39,442 nucleotides of DNA from Bacteroidaceae bacterium. GTDB taxonomy: Bacteria > Bacteroidota > Bacteroidia > Bacteroidales > Bacteroidaceae. Made by a program: the position numbers and the translations under genes. The stretch spans positions 1-39,442 of the forward strand of contig JAGAAL010000057.1 in the NCBI GenBank assembly GCA_017615245.1, given 5' to 3'. The notes under the pieces are model-generated. The model saw only the letters and a list, made by a program, of their open reading frames with translations. It searched no databases and was not told the DNA's origin. This document shows positions 18,360-26,215 of this stretch, in pieces (position 1 is the stretch's first letter; each line of letters starts with the position of its first letter).

Positions 18360-19811
18360 TTATGCTGCTTGTGTATTTGGTTTCAACTTGTGTACCACTT
18401 GAATAAGGAGGCTACCGAGGATGCCGGCGGAGAGGGAGCCGAGGAGGACAGCTATCTTACCACTGGCTCGGAGGTGCTCCACAAGGTCGGGATAGTCGCC
18501 GAAGGAGAGGGTGTCGACGAAGATGCTCATGGTGAAACCGATACCGCCGAGGCAGGCTACAGCGAAGAGCATGGACCATGTGGCGCGTTGGGGCATCTCG
18601 CCAACCTTGCATTTGATGGCAATGAAGCTGGCGAGGGTGATGCCGATGGGTTTGCCTAAGAGGAGACCGAAGAAGACACCCATTCCTACACTGCCAATCT
18701 CGGGTGACCATTGGAAGATGTTGAAATAGCTGAGGTCGGGTATCTCGACGCCTGCATTGGCAAGTGCGAAGATAGGCATGATGCAGAAGTTGACCCATGG
18801 ACCGAGTGCGTGCTCGAGACGATATGACATACCCATGGTGTTGGAACTGATGTGGCTCATGCGACGTAGGCAATGGCGTTGGTAGTCGTTGGGGAACTCT
18901 TCATTGACACCATCAATGTCATCGATGGTTTCATATGAAACGAGTCGCCGCTCGTATTCGCGGTTCTTGTGTGTGAGATATGCGCGGTTGTATTTTCCCT
19001 GCATCGGTATCATGAAGGCCATGACGACTCCCGACATGGTGGCGTGGATGCCTGCATAGTAGAACAAGAACCATACAGCGGCAGCTGGGATGAGATAGTA
19101 CATCATGCGTTTCTCACCCATCTGGTTCATGATGAAGATGGCTGCCAGAAGAATGAGTGCGATGGCAAGGAGTGCGATATTGACTTGTCCGCCATAGAAG
19201 AATGCTACGACGAGGATGGCTCCAAGGTCGTCGGCTATAGCAAGGGCGGTGAGGAATACTTTCAGGGAGATGGGTACGCGGTCACCTAGGATGGACATGA
19301 TGCCTACTGCGAAGGCTATATCGGTAGCTGTTGGGATTCCCCATCCGCTGACGGCATCGGTGCCGTGGTTGAAGAGAAGGTAGATGAGTGCAGGAAAGAG
19401 CATTCCACCTGCTGCTGCAATGACGGGTAGCATGGCTTTCTTGGGTGAGGACAGCTCGCCACATACAATCTCACGTTTGATTTCAAGTCCTACGGTGAAG
19501 AAGAAGATGACCATGAGGATGTCGTTGATAAACTTTTCAACGGTCATGCCATGTGGAAATACCCAATCGATGACATGAGTGCCATCGGAGAGGGTAGGGC
19601 TTTGGATGCTCATGGAAAGACTGGTGTTGAGCACATCGTGGTAGAACTGGTGTGTGAAGGGCAGGTTGGCCAACAGCATAGCGATGATGACACACAGGAT
19701 AAGTATGCCTCCCGCAGCCCATGGCTTGTTGCGGAAATTCTTATTGGAGAGGCGTACGGCTCTCACGTTCTTTGCCCATTTGTAAGTTGGAATAAGTCTC
19801 ATAATTTTCAA
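18360..19811 (-). CDS. nhaA: Na+/H+ antiporter NhaA
   Basis: NhaA exports Na+ in exchange for protons and supports pH and salt homeostasis. The 483-residue protein has about 12 membrane helices. IFFFTVGLEIKREIVCGELS, GWGIPTATDIAFAVGIMSILG and ALAIADDLGAILVVAFFY are family signatures, and the Asp pair in ADDLGA is the ion-binding site. A hydrophilic loop (about 285-320) is longer than in E. coli NhaA. The ATG at 19811 overlaps the upstream AraC-type stop as ATGA; an ATG at 19802 also fits. The coupling suggests joint expression with the two regulators. Confidence 0.93.
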   Translation of the reverse strand: MKIMRLIPTYKWAKNVRAVRLSNKNFRNKPWAAGGILILCVIIAMLLANLPFTHQFYHDVLNTSLSMSIQSPTLSDGTHVIDWVFPHGMTVEKFINDILMVIFFFTVGLEIKREIVCGELSSPKKAMLPVIAAAGGMLFPALIYLLFNHGTDAVSGWGIPTATDIAFAVGIMSILGDRVPISLKVFLTALAIADDLGAILVVAFFYGGQVNIALLAIALILLAAIFIMNQMGEKRMMYYLIPAAAVWFLFYYAGIHATMSGVVMAFMIPMQGKYNRAYLTHKNREYERRLVSYETIDDIDGVNEEFPNDYQRHCLRRMSHISSNTMGMSYRLEHALGPWVNFCIMPIFALANAGVEIPDLSYFNIFQWSPEIGSVGMGVFFGLLLGKPIGITLASFIAIKCKVGEMPQRATWSMLFAVACLGGIGFTMSIFVDTLSFGDYPDLVEHLRASGKIAVLLGSLSAGILGSLLIQVVHKLKPNTQAA

Positions 19812-20728
19812 TCGTTATCGAAATGAATCATGGTATATTTCTTTGGCGACATGCCTGTTGTACGTTTAAAGAATCGGCCGAAGAAGCTCTGCGTGGGGAA
19901 ATTGAGGATGTTGCTGATTTCACGTATCTTGCATTTCTTTTCACGCATGAGATTGATGGCTAACCCTACGACATAGTCGGCAATCCATTCGCTGGCATTC
20001 TTCCCGCTGTAGGTCTGTGTGATGGTAGAGAGGTACTTGGGTGATATGCCGAGCTGGTCGGCATAGAACTGCACCTCGCGTTCACGATCAGCATAGAGGT
20101 TGAGCAGATCGATGAATTGACGGTAGATGTTTTCCTGACGTGATACGGCCTTCCCTTTGATATTGGTGTCGATGCCGAAAGCGTTGAATAGGAATATCAT
20201 GATGAGGTTGCAATAGCTTCGCGCATATATATTAAGGTATTGCAACTCGCGATGTCCCAATCCCTGATTGAAGTCGTTGTACATGTCCATCAACTCACGG
20301 AATGCATCGTTTGAAAGTATGGTACAGTCGTAAGATGTATGGAAATAGCGATTCATGTAGAGTCCCAAGTCTTTGTAACTTTGTGTGATGGCGTTTTCGG
20401 AGAATCGGATAAACGCAAATCGGGTTTCGGGTGAAATCTGCTGTAACTTGAATGCGGCCTGTGGCGGTATGATTGTGACGGCTTTCCTATCCAGCAACTG
20501 CTCTTTCCCGTTGATGGTTAGCATGGCTTGACCTTGAATGATCCACAGACAGGTGAAGTCGTACATAAGGTAGGTGGATTCGGACTTGTAGAGAGCGGAC
20601 AGCCGGACGTTGTTGTACATGTTATCGAAGAGCGCAACGTAGTCTTTGTAGTTTGCAGCTCGACGAAGGATGCTCTCAATACGTGCCGTCGTATCGTCGA
20701 TATATCGGTTTGTTATGTTCTTCTTCAT
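19808..20728 (-). CDS. AraC-family transcriptional regulator (proximal to nhaA)
   Basis: The 306-residue protein has an N-terminal cupin-like sensing region (about 40-130, with WIIQGQAMLTINGKEQ) and a C-terminal double helix-turn-helix: QLGISPKYLSTITQTYSGKNASEWI and ILNFPTQSFFGRFFKRTTGMSP. It shares the C-terminal pattern of its upstream neighbour, so the two are probably paralogues. Starts and stops overlap by ATGA on both sides. The effector is unknown; control of nhaA is an inference from coupling. Confidence 0.85.
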   Translation of the reverse strand: MKKNITNRYIDDTTARIESILRRAANYKDYVALFDNMYNNVRLSALYKSESTYLMYDFTCLWIIQGQAMLTINGKEQLLDRKAVTIIPPQAAFKLQQISPETRFAFIRFSENAITQSYKDLGLYMNRYFHTSYDCTILSNDAFRELMDMYNDFNQGLGHRELQYLNIYARSYCNLIMIFLFNAFGIDTNIKGKAVSRQENIYRQFIDLLNLYADREREVQFYADQLGISPKYLSTITQTYSGKNASEWIADYVVGLAINLMREKKCKIREISNILNFPTQSFFGRFFKRTTGMSPKKYTMIHFDND

Positions 20729-21603
20729 ACCTGTGCCGAATTTTGTTTTGACAACTTCTTACTATGCATATTGAGGAACTTCGCTGGGGAGTAACCTGTG
20801 ACACGTTTGAAATAACGTCCGAAGAAACTCTGATTGGGGAAGTTAAACATCTCGCTCACCGTCTTCACACTCAACTGGTTGTTGTAGAGCACAGCCTTGA
20901 TTTTGAAGATGACATACTCGTTGATAACTCTCGAAGCCGTCTTGCCTGCATACTTATGGGTGGCTGTGGTGATTTGCTTGGACGGCAAATCGAGCAGCTT
21001 GGCATAGAAATCAACTTTGCGTTCTTCTTTATAGTGTTCGCTGAGTGCCCGCAGGAACTTGTCGAAAACCTGACGATGGAACAACGGTGACTTATACTCG
21101 ATGCGGCTGTTGACTGCGAGGAAAGAGAACATGTGGCTCATGAAGATGCCGGTTCCAGCCTTGAGCATTTCCTCATGGAGTGATGGTATCTGCCGCAGCA
21201 TAATGTTCTTGATGCGCAGGTAGTCGTGCATCATGATTTCTAACTGCTGAGGATGGAAATGGTAGTGGTGGAATGTATAGCAGTTCTCTATGATGTTGTC
21301 AGGGCAACCAATCTTGTTGTACATGTCGAGCGCAATATAGTTGCGAATCACGCAACAGAAGACAGAACAGCGCGATGTGAGTATCTCCACTTTCGTGAAA
21401 GGCATGATAAGCAGAAAATCGTTAGATTTCATTCGCACTTCCTGACCGTTGATGATGAGACCCATACTACCTTGCTGCACAGCGATGACGATGTGGTAGT
21501 CTTCATTTCCCTGCTGATGGCATGCATTGATTTTGGGGTCGAAGCCCATCAGCAGATTGTCGAAGCAGTAATAATTCTTTTGGAAATTGATTGAGTTGTC
21601 CAT
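20725..21603 (-). CDS. AraC-family transcriptional regulator (distal to nhaA)
   Basis: The 292-residue protein has an N-terminal cupin-like region (HIVIAVQQGSMGLIINGQEV and DFLLIMPFTKVEIL) and a C-terminal AraC DNA-binding pair: LLDLPSKQITTATHKYAGKTASRVI and MFNFPNQSFFGRYFKRVTGYSP. It is the first of the tandem pair in transcription order, 57 bases after the FHA gene. No separate promoter is evident, so it may be read from the secG-FHA transcript. Confidence 0.85.
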   Translation of the reverse strand: MDNSINFQKNYYCFDNLLMGFDPKINACHQQGNEDYHIVIAVQQGSMGLIINGQEVRMKSNDFLLIMPFTKVEILTSRCSVFCCVIRNYIALDMYNKIGCPDNIIENCYTFHHYHFHPQQLEIMMHDYLRIKNIMLRQIPSLHEEMLKAGTGIFMSHMFSFLAVNSRIEYKSPLFHRQVFDKFLRALSEHYKEERKVDFYAKLLDLPSKQITTATHKYAGKTASRVINEYVIFKIKAVLYNNQLSVKTVSEMFNFPNQSFFGRYFKRVTGYSPAKFLNMHSKKLSKQNSAQV

Positions 21604-21660
21604 TTCTGTTAGTTTGTAGTAGTGGTTAACGGCCGTTTCCGAGTGAACTCCTGAACGGAT

Positions 21661-22185
21661 TCATTGAGCAGCAGCCCTTAGGATAAGGGTGGTGGCGCCG
21701 ATGGTGATGATGGCACCGTCTTCCAGATTGATGCGGTCGGAATCTTTGAGAATCTGATTCATGTAGAATGTTCCCGTATCGCTTGGGGCATCACGTAGGA
21801 TATAGCGAAGTTGACCTTGCCGATTGTGTTCTACCCGAATTACACAATGGAATGTGTCGATGCTGGGATCGCTTGTCTCGATAGGTTTATTAATGTTCGT
21901 CCCTTTGAGATATCGTCCGAATTCGTTGTCACCGATGTCGAGGGGAATGATTTGCTTGAAAGCAAACTTGTTTTCTACCACAATGATGCTTCCGTAGTCT
22001 TGATTGTAGGCATTCTCGTCGATGGTACGCTCTTCATGTATGTTTGTCAACTTCGATTTACCGATACGGATGCGGAATTCTTTCTTGCATGCGGAACAAA
22101 CAAAAACAAGTGACTGGCCTTCATTGTATTTCGTTTCGTCGAATACAATGAAGGAGTCACATTTCGGACAGCGTACCCTTTTCAT
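21661..22185 (-). CDS. Zinc-ribbon plus FHA-domain protein
   Basis: The 174-residue protein begins with a zinc ribbon (Cys6, Cys9, Cys30, Cys33 in RCPKC and CSACKKEF, the MJ0042 type). It ends with a forkhead-associated domain (about 75-170): FGRYLKG, PSIDTFHCVI and GTFYMNQ. FHA domains bind phosphothreonine peptides, so it may read a Ser/Thr kinase signal, but no kinase is in this window. It is cytoplasmic by sequence and starts 27 bases after secG. Confidence 0.85.
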   Translation of the reverse strand: MKRVRCPKCDSFIVFDETKYNEGQSLVFVCSACKKEFRIRIGKSKLTNIHEERTIDENAYNQDYGSIIVVENKFAFKQIIPLDIGDNEFGRYLKGTNINKPIETSDPSIDTFHCVIRVEHNRQGQLRYILRDAPSDTGTFYMNQILKDSDRINLEDGAIITIGATTLILRAAAQ

Positions 22186-22212
22186 CTTATGACAGATTTA
22201 GAGGGTTACTAC

Positions 22213-22602
22213 TTATTCTGCAGGGGCTGGAGCGGGTGTCTCGGCTGGAGCCTGAGCTTCTTTGTCTGAAGTGTTCTGTGCTGGAGCCTGTTGCTGAGTT
22301 GCTGCAGGGAATGACTGAACGTTGTTAGCGTCTGTCTGGGTAGTGATAGGAGCAGTAAGTGGCTGCTCTTCTGCAGTAGTCTTAGTCACGAAGGCAGCTG
22401 AGACAACGCTCAGTACTACCATGATGATGGCAAGACCCCATGTTGCTTTCTCAAGGAAGTCTGTAGTCTTGCGAACACCCATAATCTGATTTGAAGAAGA
22501 GAAACCTGATGCCAGACCTCCTCCCTTAGATTCTTGGATTAACACGATACCACACATGAAGATGGATGCGATAATCACAAGTACGATAATTAATGGATAC
22601 AT
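22213..22602 (-). CDS. secG: Protein translocase subunit SecG
   Basis: SecG is the small accessory subunit of the SecYEG channel. The 129-residue protein has two transmembrane helices (about 2-21 and 53-75) joined by QESKGGGLASGFSSSNQIMGVRKTTDFLEK, a close family signature. The C-terminal tail (about 80-129) is Ala/Pro/Gln/Glu-rich, longer than in E. coli, as is common in Bacteroidetes. It has a full promoter at 22667-22697. Confidence 0.93.
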   Translation of the reverse strand: MYPLIIVLVIIASIFMCGIVLIQESKGGGLASGFSSSNQIMGVRKTTDFLEKATWGLAIIMVVLSVVSAAFVTKTTAEEQPLTAPITTQTDANNVQSFPAATQQQAPAQNTSDKEAQAPAETPAPAPAE

Positions 22603-22645
22603 TTTCTTTCTATTTTTAAGTTGTTAAAAATCTCTTATGCTTTCG

Positions 22646-22697
22646 GCCATTTGTCAAAATGGCTTGCAAAGTTATCACTTTTTTCTGATATGACAAA
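22646..22697 (-). promoter_or_regulatory. secG promoter with 5' hairpin
   Basis: On the minus strand, -33 TTTG (22694-22697) and -7 TAACTTTG (22667-22674) are 19 bp apart. The predicted transcript begins near 22661, inside a 7-bp hairpin (GCCATTT and AAATGGC, 22646-22663, 4-base loop) that could protect or regulate the mRNA 5' end. Confidence 0.7.
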
Positions 22698-22724
22698 AAG
22701 TTTTGTGAATATTGTGCAATTTTT

Positions 22725-23249
22725 CTACCAATCAGCCACTGTTTTGTTAAATATTTGGTCTACAATGTCGTTAATCATCTCCTGAACCAACTGTTCTTGC
22801 ACTGCATTGAGCTGTTGCTTTGAATCGTATTGTGTGGTAGCAGAGAACGACTGTTCAAAGTCAGCACTTGGCTTGGCTGAGTTCTTGAAACGTACGTTGA
22901 CGGTCATCTTCAATTGTGTCTGTGCAGAGAATCCGTCTGAAGATATTGACTTGTTGGTTTGGCTGTATTCCGTAATCTCGCCTGTGAGTTGCAGGTCGCC
23001 GTTTTTCTTCAGTATCTTTAGTTTGGTCTTCTTGGCATATGCATCGCTGAGGCTATTGTAGAACATTCCTTCCATTGGTGCCCACACATAGGCACAGCGG
23101 ATGGGGAACTTCGTCAGTGAGATGCTTTTCACTTCGTTGTAGTTGATGCTGGCACCATTAAACGAGAATTCCACTTTGCACGCAATTAGGACGATGCACG
23201 TGAGTGCCAGGCAAAGACTTAATATGATGCTATTCTTTTTCCAATCCAT
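22725..23249 (-). CDS. lptE: LptE-like LPS-assembly lipoprotein
   Basis: LptE plugs and helps assemble the LptD outer-membrane LPS translocon. The 174-residue protein has a lipoprotein signal (CIVLIACKVEFSFNGASI, Cys about 24) and an LptE-like pattern of two strands and helices, with the IKSISLTKF-type NEVKSISLTKFPI early segment and QLTGEITEYS. The ATG at 23249 is chosen over an upstream non-ATG extension. It overlaps the sigma-54 activator by 20 bases. In other Bacteroidetes an LptE-family gene sits in the same place between the sigma-54 activator and secG. Confidence 0.82.
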   Translation of the reverse strand: MDWKKNSIILSLCLALTCIVLIACKVEFSFNGASINYNEVKSISLTKFPIRCAYVWAPMEGMFYNSLSDAYAKKTKLKILKKNGDLQLTGEITEYSQTNKSISSDGFSAQTQLKMTVNVRFKNSAKPSADFEQSFSATTQYDSKQQLNAVQEQLVQEMINDIVDQIFNKTVADW

Positions 23250-24459
23250 AGTCTTTGATTCTGCGGTAGAGTGTACGTTCACTGATACCAAGTTCTTTTG
23301 CTGCCTTGCTGCGATTGAAATGGTTGCGTTGTAGTGCCTCTTTGATTTGCATCTCCTCCACTTCTTTCATGGAGCGCGGTGTCGGCTCAACATATTCCAC
23401 GACATTCTGTACGTTCTCCGATGGAATATTGATGTGTGTCACAGGTGTGGTGTCGTAAGCAGGTGCTACTGCATATTCTGCATCTTGCAGGATGTGGGTG
23501 GGGGCTTGCTGACGAATGTACGTCTGCGAATTAATCATTTCCTTCAGCTCTTTAACTTCCTTGCCCAAGCTCGTCAGGGCATGTACCAGCCATTCGCGTT
23601 CGCTCTCATATGAATGCTGACCTGCTTGTGCCTGGTTAGCCAATACCAGCCCTCCGCCTGTGTTCGAATCGTCTGTAATACCGAATTGTATTAATGCATC
23701 AGCAGTGATGGTGCGTTCCTGACTGATGAGGCAAATCTGCTCAGCCACGTTCTTCAGTTGGCGGATGTTTCCAGGCCACTTATAGCTTTGGAGCAACATC
23801 TTGGCATCGTCTGTCAGCACGATGGGGTCGAGCATATATCGCTCGGCAAATGAAGAGGCGAACTTGCGGAACAGCAGTTCTATATCACGTCCTCGTGCGC
23901 GCAGGGGTGGCATATTAATAGGAATGGTGGCAAGACGGTAGTATAGGTCTTCGCGGAATTTCCCTTCGCTGATGGCCTTCTGTATGTTCACGTTTGTAGC
24001 TGCGATGATACGCACATCCGTCTTCCTCACTTCCGATGATCCTACACGGATGTATTCGCCTGTTTCCAACACACGGAGTAATCGGGCTTGCGTGCTTAAT
24101 GGCAGCTCACCTACTTCGTCGAGGAATAAGGTGCCCTTATCGGCTGCACCAAAATAACCTTCACGTTCGCCCACAGCACCTGTAAAGGCACCTTTCTCGT
24201 GGCCGAATAATTCACTGTCGATGGTTCCCTCGGGAATGGAACCACAGTTGATGGCAAAGTACTTCTGATGTTTGCGAGCCGATTTGTCGTGGATGATGCG
24301 TGGAATCACTTCCTTACCCACACCCGATTCACCTTGAATCAGCACGCTGAGGTCAGTCGAAGCCACCTGTACGGCAATGTCCAACGCTCGATTCAGTTCG
24401 GGAGCATTGCCTACGATTCCATATCGTTGCTTTATCGTTTGAAGTGTCGATTCGTTCAT
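23230..24459 (-). CDS. Sigma-54-dependent AAA+ activator without receiver domain
   Basis: The protein remodels sigma-54 RNA polymerase to open promoters. Its 409 residues start almost directly with the AAA+ module: Walker A GESGVGKE (43-50), the sigma-54 contact loop GAFTGA (90-95), Walker B GTLFLDEVGEL and the arginine-finger region YYRLATIPINMPPLR. The C-terminus is a Fis-type helix-turn-helix (HFNRSKAAKELGISERTLYRRIKDYGL). No N-terminal receiver, GAF or PAS domain is present, so control must act by expression or by a partner. A 3' overlap of 20 bases with lptE suggests one transcript. Confidence 0.92.
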   Translation of the reverse strand: MNESTLQTIKQRYGIVGNAPELNRALDIAVQVASTDLSVLIQGESGVGKEVIPRIIHDKSARKHQKYFAINCGSIPEGTIDSELFGHEKGAFTGAVGEREGYFGAADKGTLFLDEVGELPLSTQARLLRVLETGEYIRVGSSEVRKTDVRIIAATNVNIQKAISEGKFREDLYYRLATIPINMPPLRARGRDIELLFRKFASSFAERYMLDPIVLTDDAKMLLQSYKWPGNIRQLKNVAEQICLISQERTITADALIQFGITDDSNTGGGLVLANQAQAGQHSYESEREWLVHALTSLGKEVKELKEMINSQTYIRQQAPTHILQDAEYAVAPAYDTTPVTHINIPSENVQNVVEYVEPTPRSMKEVEEMQIKEALQRNHFNRSKAAKELGISERTLYRRIKDYGLEKE

Positions 24460-24861
24460 ATCTTATATTCTTGCCTCCTTTTCCTCTCTCCCCTGAGGGA
24501 GTGCGAAGGGGGAGAAAATCCGTTCCTGTCCCTCGCAGGGGAATGACGGGGATTAGAGAGCCTTTTTCTTAAATTGCTGACAAAATTACATATTTTTTTT
24601 GAGAAAGCATGACAAAATTGCAAAAAAGTGAGGAAAACATATGGATATTTACTAATTACCATTTACTATTTATTTCCACTCCCCCTTTTTCCCATCAGAT
24701 AGGGAGGGTTTATGTAATAATAGGTGTTTTCTTCCATTTTAGATGAATAAATACAGAAATGAGCCATAGGATTATCAATATTTTGTCATACATTAAGATG
24801 GAAAGACATGTGTCCCTACAATAAGATGCAGAATGTCCGTCGGAAATGGTGTGATTAGTTA
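24460..24861. other. Intergenic region with repeat-like G/C blocks
   Basis: This 402-bp gap contains inverted C-rich/G-rich blocks at 24490-24560 (for example CTCCCCTGAGGGAG) and near 24680-24709, similar to the blocks at 25517-25551 and 33221-33250. It also holds the -7 box for the sigma-54 activator. The stretch 24710-24861 shows no convincing gene or hairpin. Confidence 0.6.
24581..24588 (-). promoter_or_regulatory. -7 promoter box for the sigma-54 activator gene
   Basis: On the minus strand TAATTTTG fits TAnnTTTG. A TTTG lies upstream at 24613-24616, but with a 24-bp spacer, longer than usual. The leader would run through the C/G-rich repeat blocks. Confidence 0.45.
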
Positions 24862-25503
24862 TTAAACGTAGGGATTGTAGCGACGTTCGTAGTCGATGAT
24901 GGTGGATGGACCGTGACCTGTAAAGACTTGTGTGGTGTCGGGCAGGGTGAAGAGGACATCGCGGATAGAGCGGATGATGGCTTCTGTGTCGCCTCCTGGA
25001 AGATCGGTACGTCCTACGGAACCTTGGAAGAGGGTGTCGCCAGCCCATAGTACATCTTCGTCTGGGCAATAGAAACAGAGGCCGCCTGGTGTGTGCCCAG
25101 GAGTCTTGAGAATAGTAAGTGTGTGGGTGCCGAACTGGATGGCAGATTGATGGGATATGTCATGCACGGGTGGCTGTGGAGGTATGCTGGTGGGGTCGAG
25201 GCCGAAGGCGTTCATGTAATCACGCAGTTGCTGGTATTGTGTGAGATCGGCCATACTGCCCTCAATATCGAGCTGGTAGTTACGATGAACATATCCGCAC
25301 CCCATGATGTGGTCGAAATGGAGATGGGTGCAGAGCATGTGAACAAGCTTGAGACCTTTGTTATCTATATAGCGTTTGATGGCTGTCCACTCCGTCTCAA
25401 ACATGCATCCTGGGTCGATGATGCAGGCTTCGAGGGTGTCATCGCTGACGATATAGCAGTTTTCCATCAGCGGATTTACTTGAAAGGTTTTGATATTCAG
25501 CAT
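24862..25503 (-). CDS. MBL-fold metallo-hydrolase (glyoxalase II-like)
   Basis: The 213-residue protein is a single metallo-beta-lactamase fold. Metal ligands are in THLHFDHIMGCG (HxHxDH), TPGHTPGG, WAGDTLFQGSVGRTD and TGHGPSTIIDYE. The compact form resembles YcbL-type hydrolases, related to hydroxyacylglutathione hydrolase but lacking its C-terminal glutathione-binding domain. The substrate is uncertain. The gene follows rsmG after 70 bases containing a C/G-rich inverted repeat. Confidence 0.87.
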   Translation of the reverse strand: MLNIKTFQVNPLMENCYIVSDDTLEACIIDPGCMFETEWTAIKRYIDNKGLKLVHMLCTHLHFDHIMGCGYVHRNYQLDIEGSMADLTQYQQLRDYMNAFGLDPTSIPPQPPVHDISHQSAIQFGTHTLTILKTPGHTPGGLCFYCPDEDVLWAGDTLFQGSVGRTDLPGGDTEAIIRSIRDVLFTLPDTTQVFTGHGPSTIIDYERRYNPYV

Positions 25504-25516
25504 AATTAATCAACTG

Positions 25517-25551
25517 CCCCTCTCTGTCCTTTGGACATCTCCCCCGAGGGG
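25517..25551. repeat. C/G-rich nested inverted repeat
   Basis: CCCCTC (25517-25522) pairs with GAGGGG (25546-25551), and inside lies GTCC-TTT-GGAC. The same style of block occurs at 24490-24560, 24680-24709 and 33221-33250, so it is probably a dispersed intergenic element. Confidence 0.55.
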
Positions 25552-25573
25552 AAGAATTCCTTTCGGTTTGAGG

Positions 25574-26203
25574 CTATTTGTTATTTATGGTTACATGTAC
25601 TACCTTTTTTGTCTCAAAGAAAGGCTCTTTAAAATATTGTGAGAGATCCCATGTCGTACAGATTTTGCGCATGGGAGCCATCTCGCCTTCGAGTTCTCCG
25701 CCTTTTAGGGCGATAATGCCGTTTGGCAGGGAGTTGTGTTGGGTGGAGTCAATGTTCTTACGTACACACTTGATGAGTTCCGCCAACGACATCACGGCTC
25801 GCGTCACGACGAAGTCGTACTTCGTCTTGATGTCTTCGCCGCGTGCATGACTGAACTCCACGTTCTTCAATCCTATGACAGTTGCTACTTCCTGGGCCAC
25901 ACGTACTTTCTTACCGATGGAGTCGACCAGATGGAAGTGTACGTCAGGGAAGAGAATAGCAAGTGGAATACCTGGGAATCCGCCTCCGCAGCCGAGATCC
26001 ATCACACGGGTACCTGGCCGGAACGTGATGACTTTGGCGATGCCTAAGGAGTGGAGCACATGATGCTCGTAGAGGTTCTCAATATCTTTGCGCGAGATGA
26101 CATTGATTTTGGCGTTCCAATCAGCATATAGGTCGTACAGCTGAGCAAATTGTGTAGTTTGTTCAGGGGTAAGGGTGGGGAAGTATTTTGTGAGGATATT
26201 CAT
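25574..26203 (-). CDS. rsmG: 16S rRNA (guanine(527)-N7)-methyltransferase RsmG
   Basis: RsmG (GidB) methylates N7 of G527 in the 530 loop of 16S rRNA; its loss gives low-level streptomycin resistance in several bacteria. The 209-residue protein has KINVISRKDIENLYEHHVLHSL, the SAM loop VMDLGCGGGFPGIPLAI, HLVDSIGKKVRV and FVVTRAVMSL, all family marks. It starts 12 bases after the metal permease gene. Confidence 0.95.
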   Translation of the reverse strand: MNILTKYFPTLTPEQTTQFAQLYDLYADWNAKINVISRKDIENLYEHHVLHSLGIAKVITFRPGTRVMDLGCGGGFPGIPLAILFPDVHFHLVDSIGKKVRVAQEVATVIGLKNVEFSHARGEDIKTKYDFVVTRAVMSLAELIKCVRKNIDSTQHNSLPNGIIALKGGELEGEMAPMRKICTTWDLSQYFKEPFFETKKVVHVTINNK

Positions 26204-26215
26204 CTTCGAAGGAAG

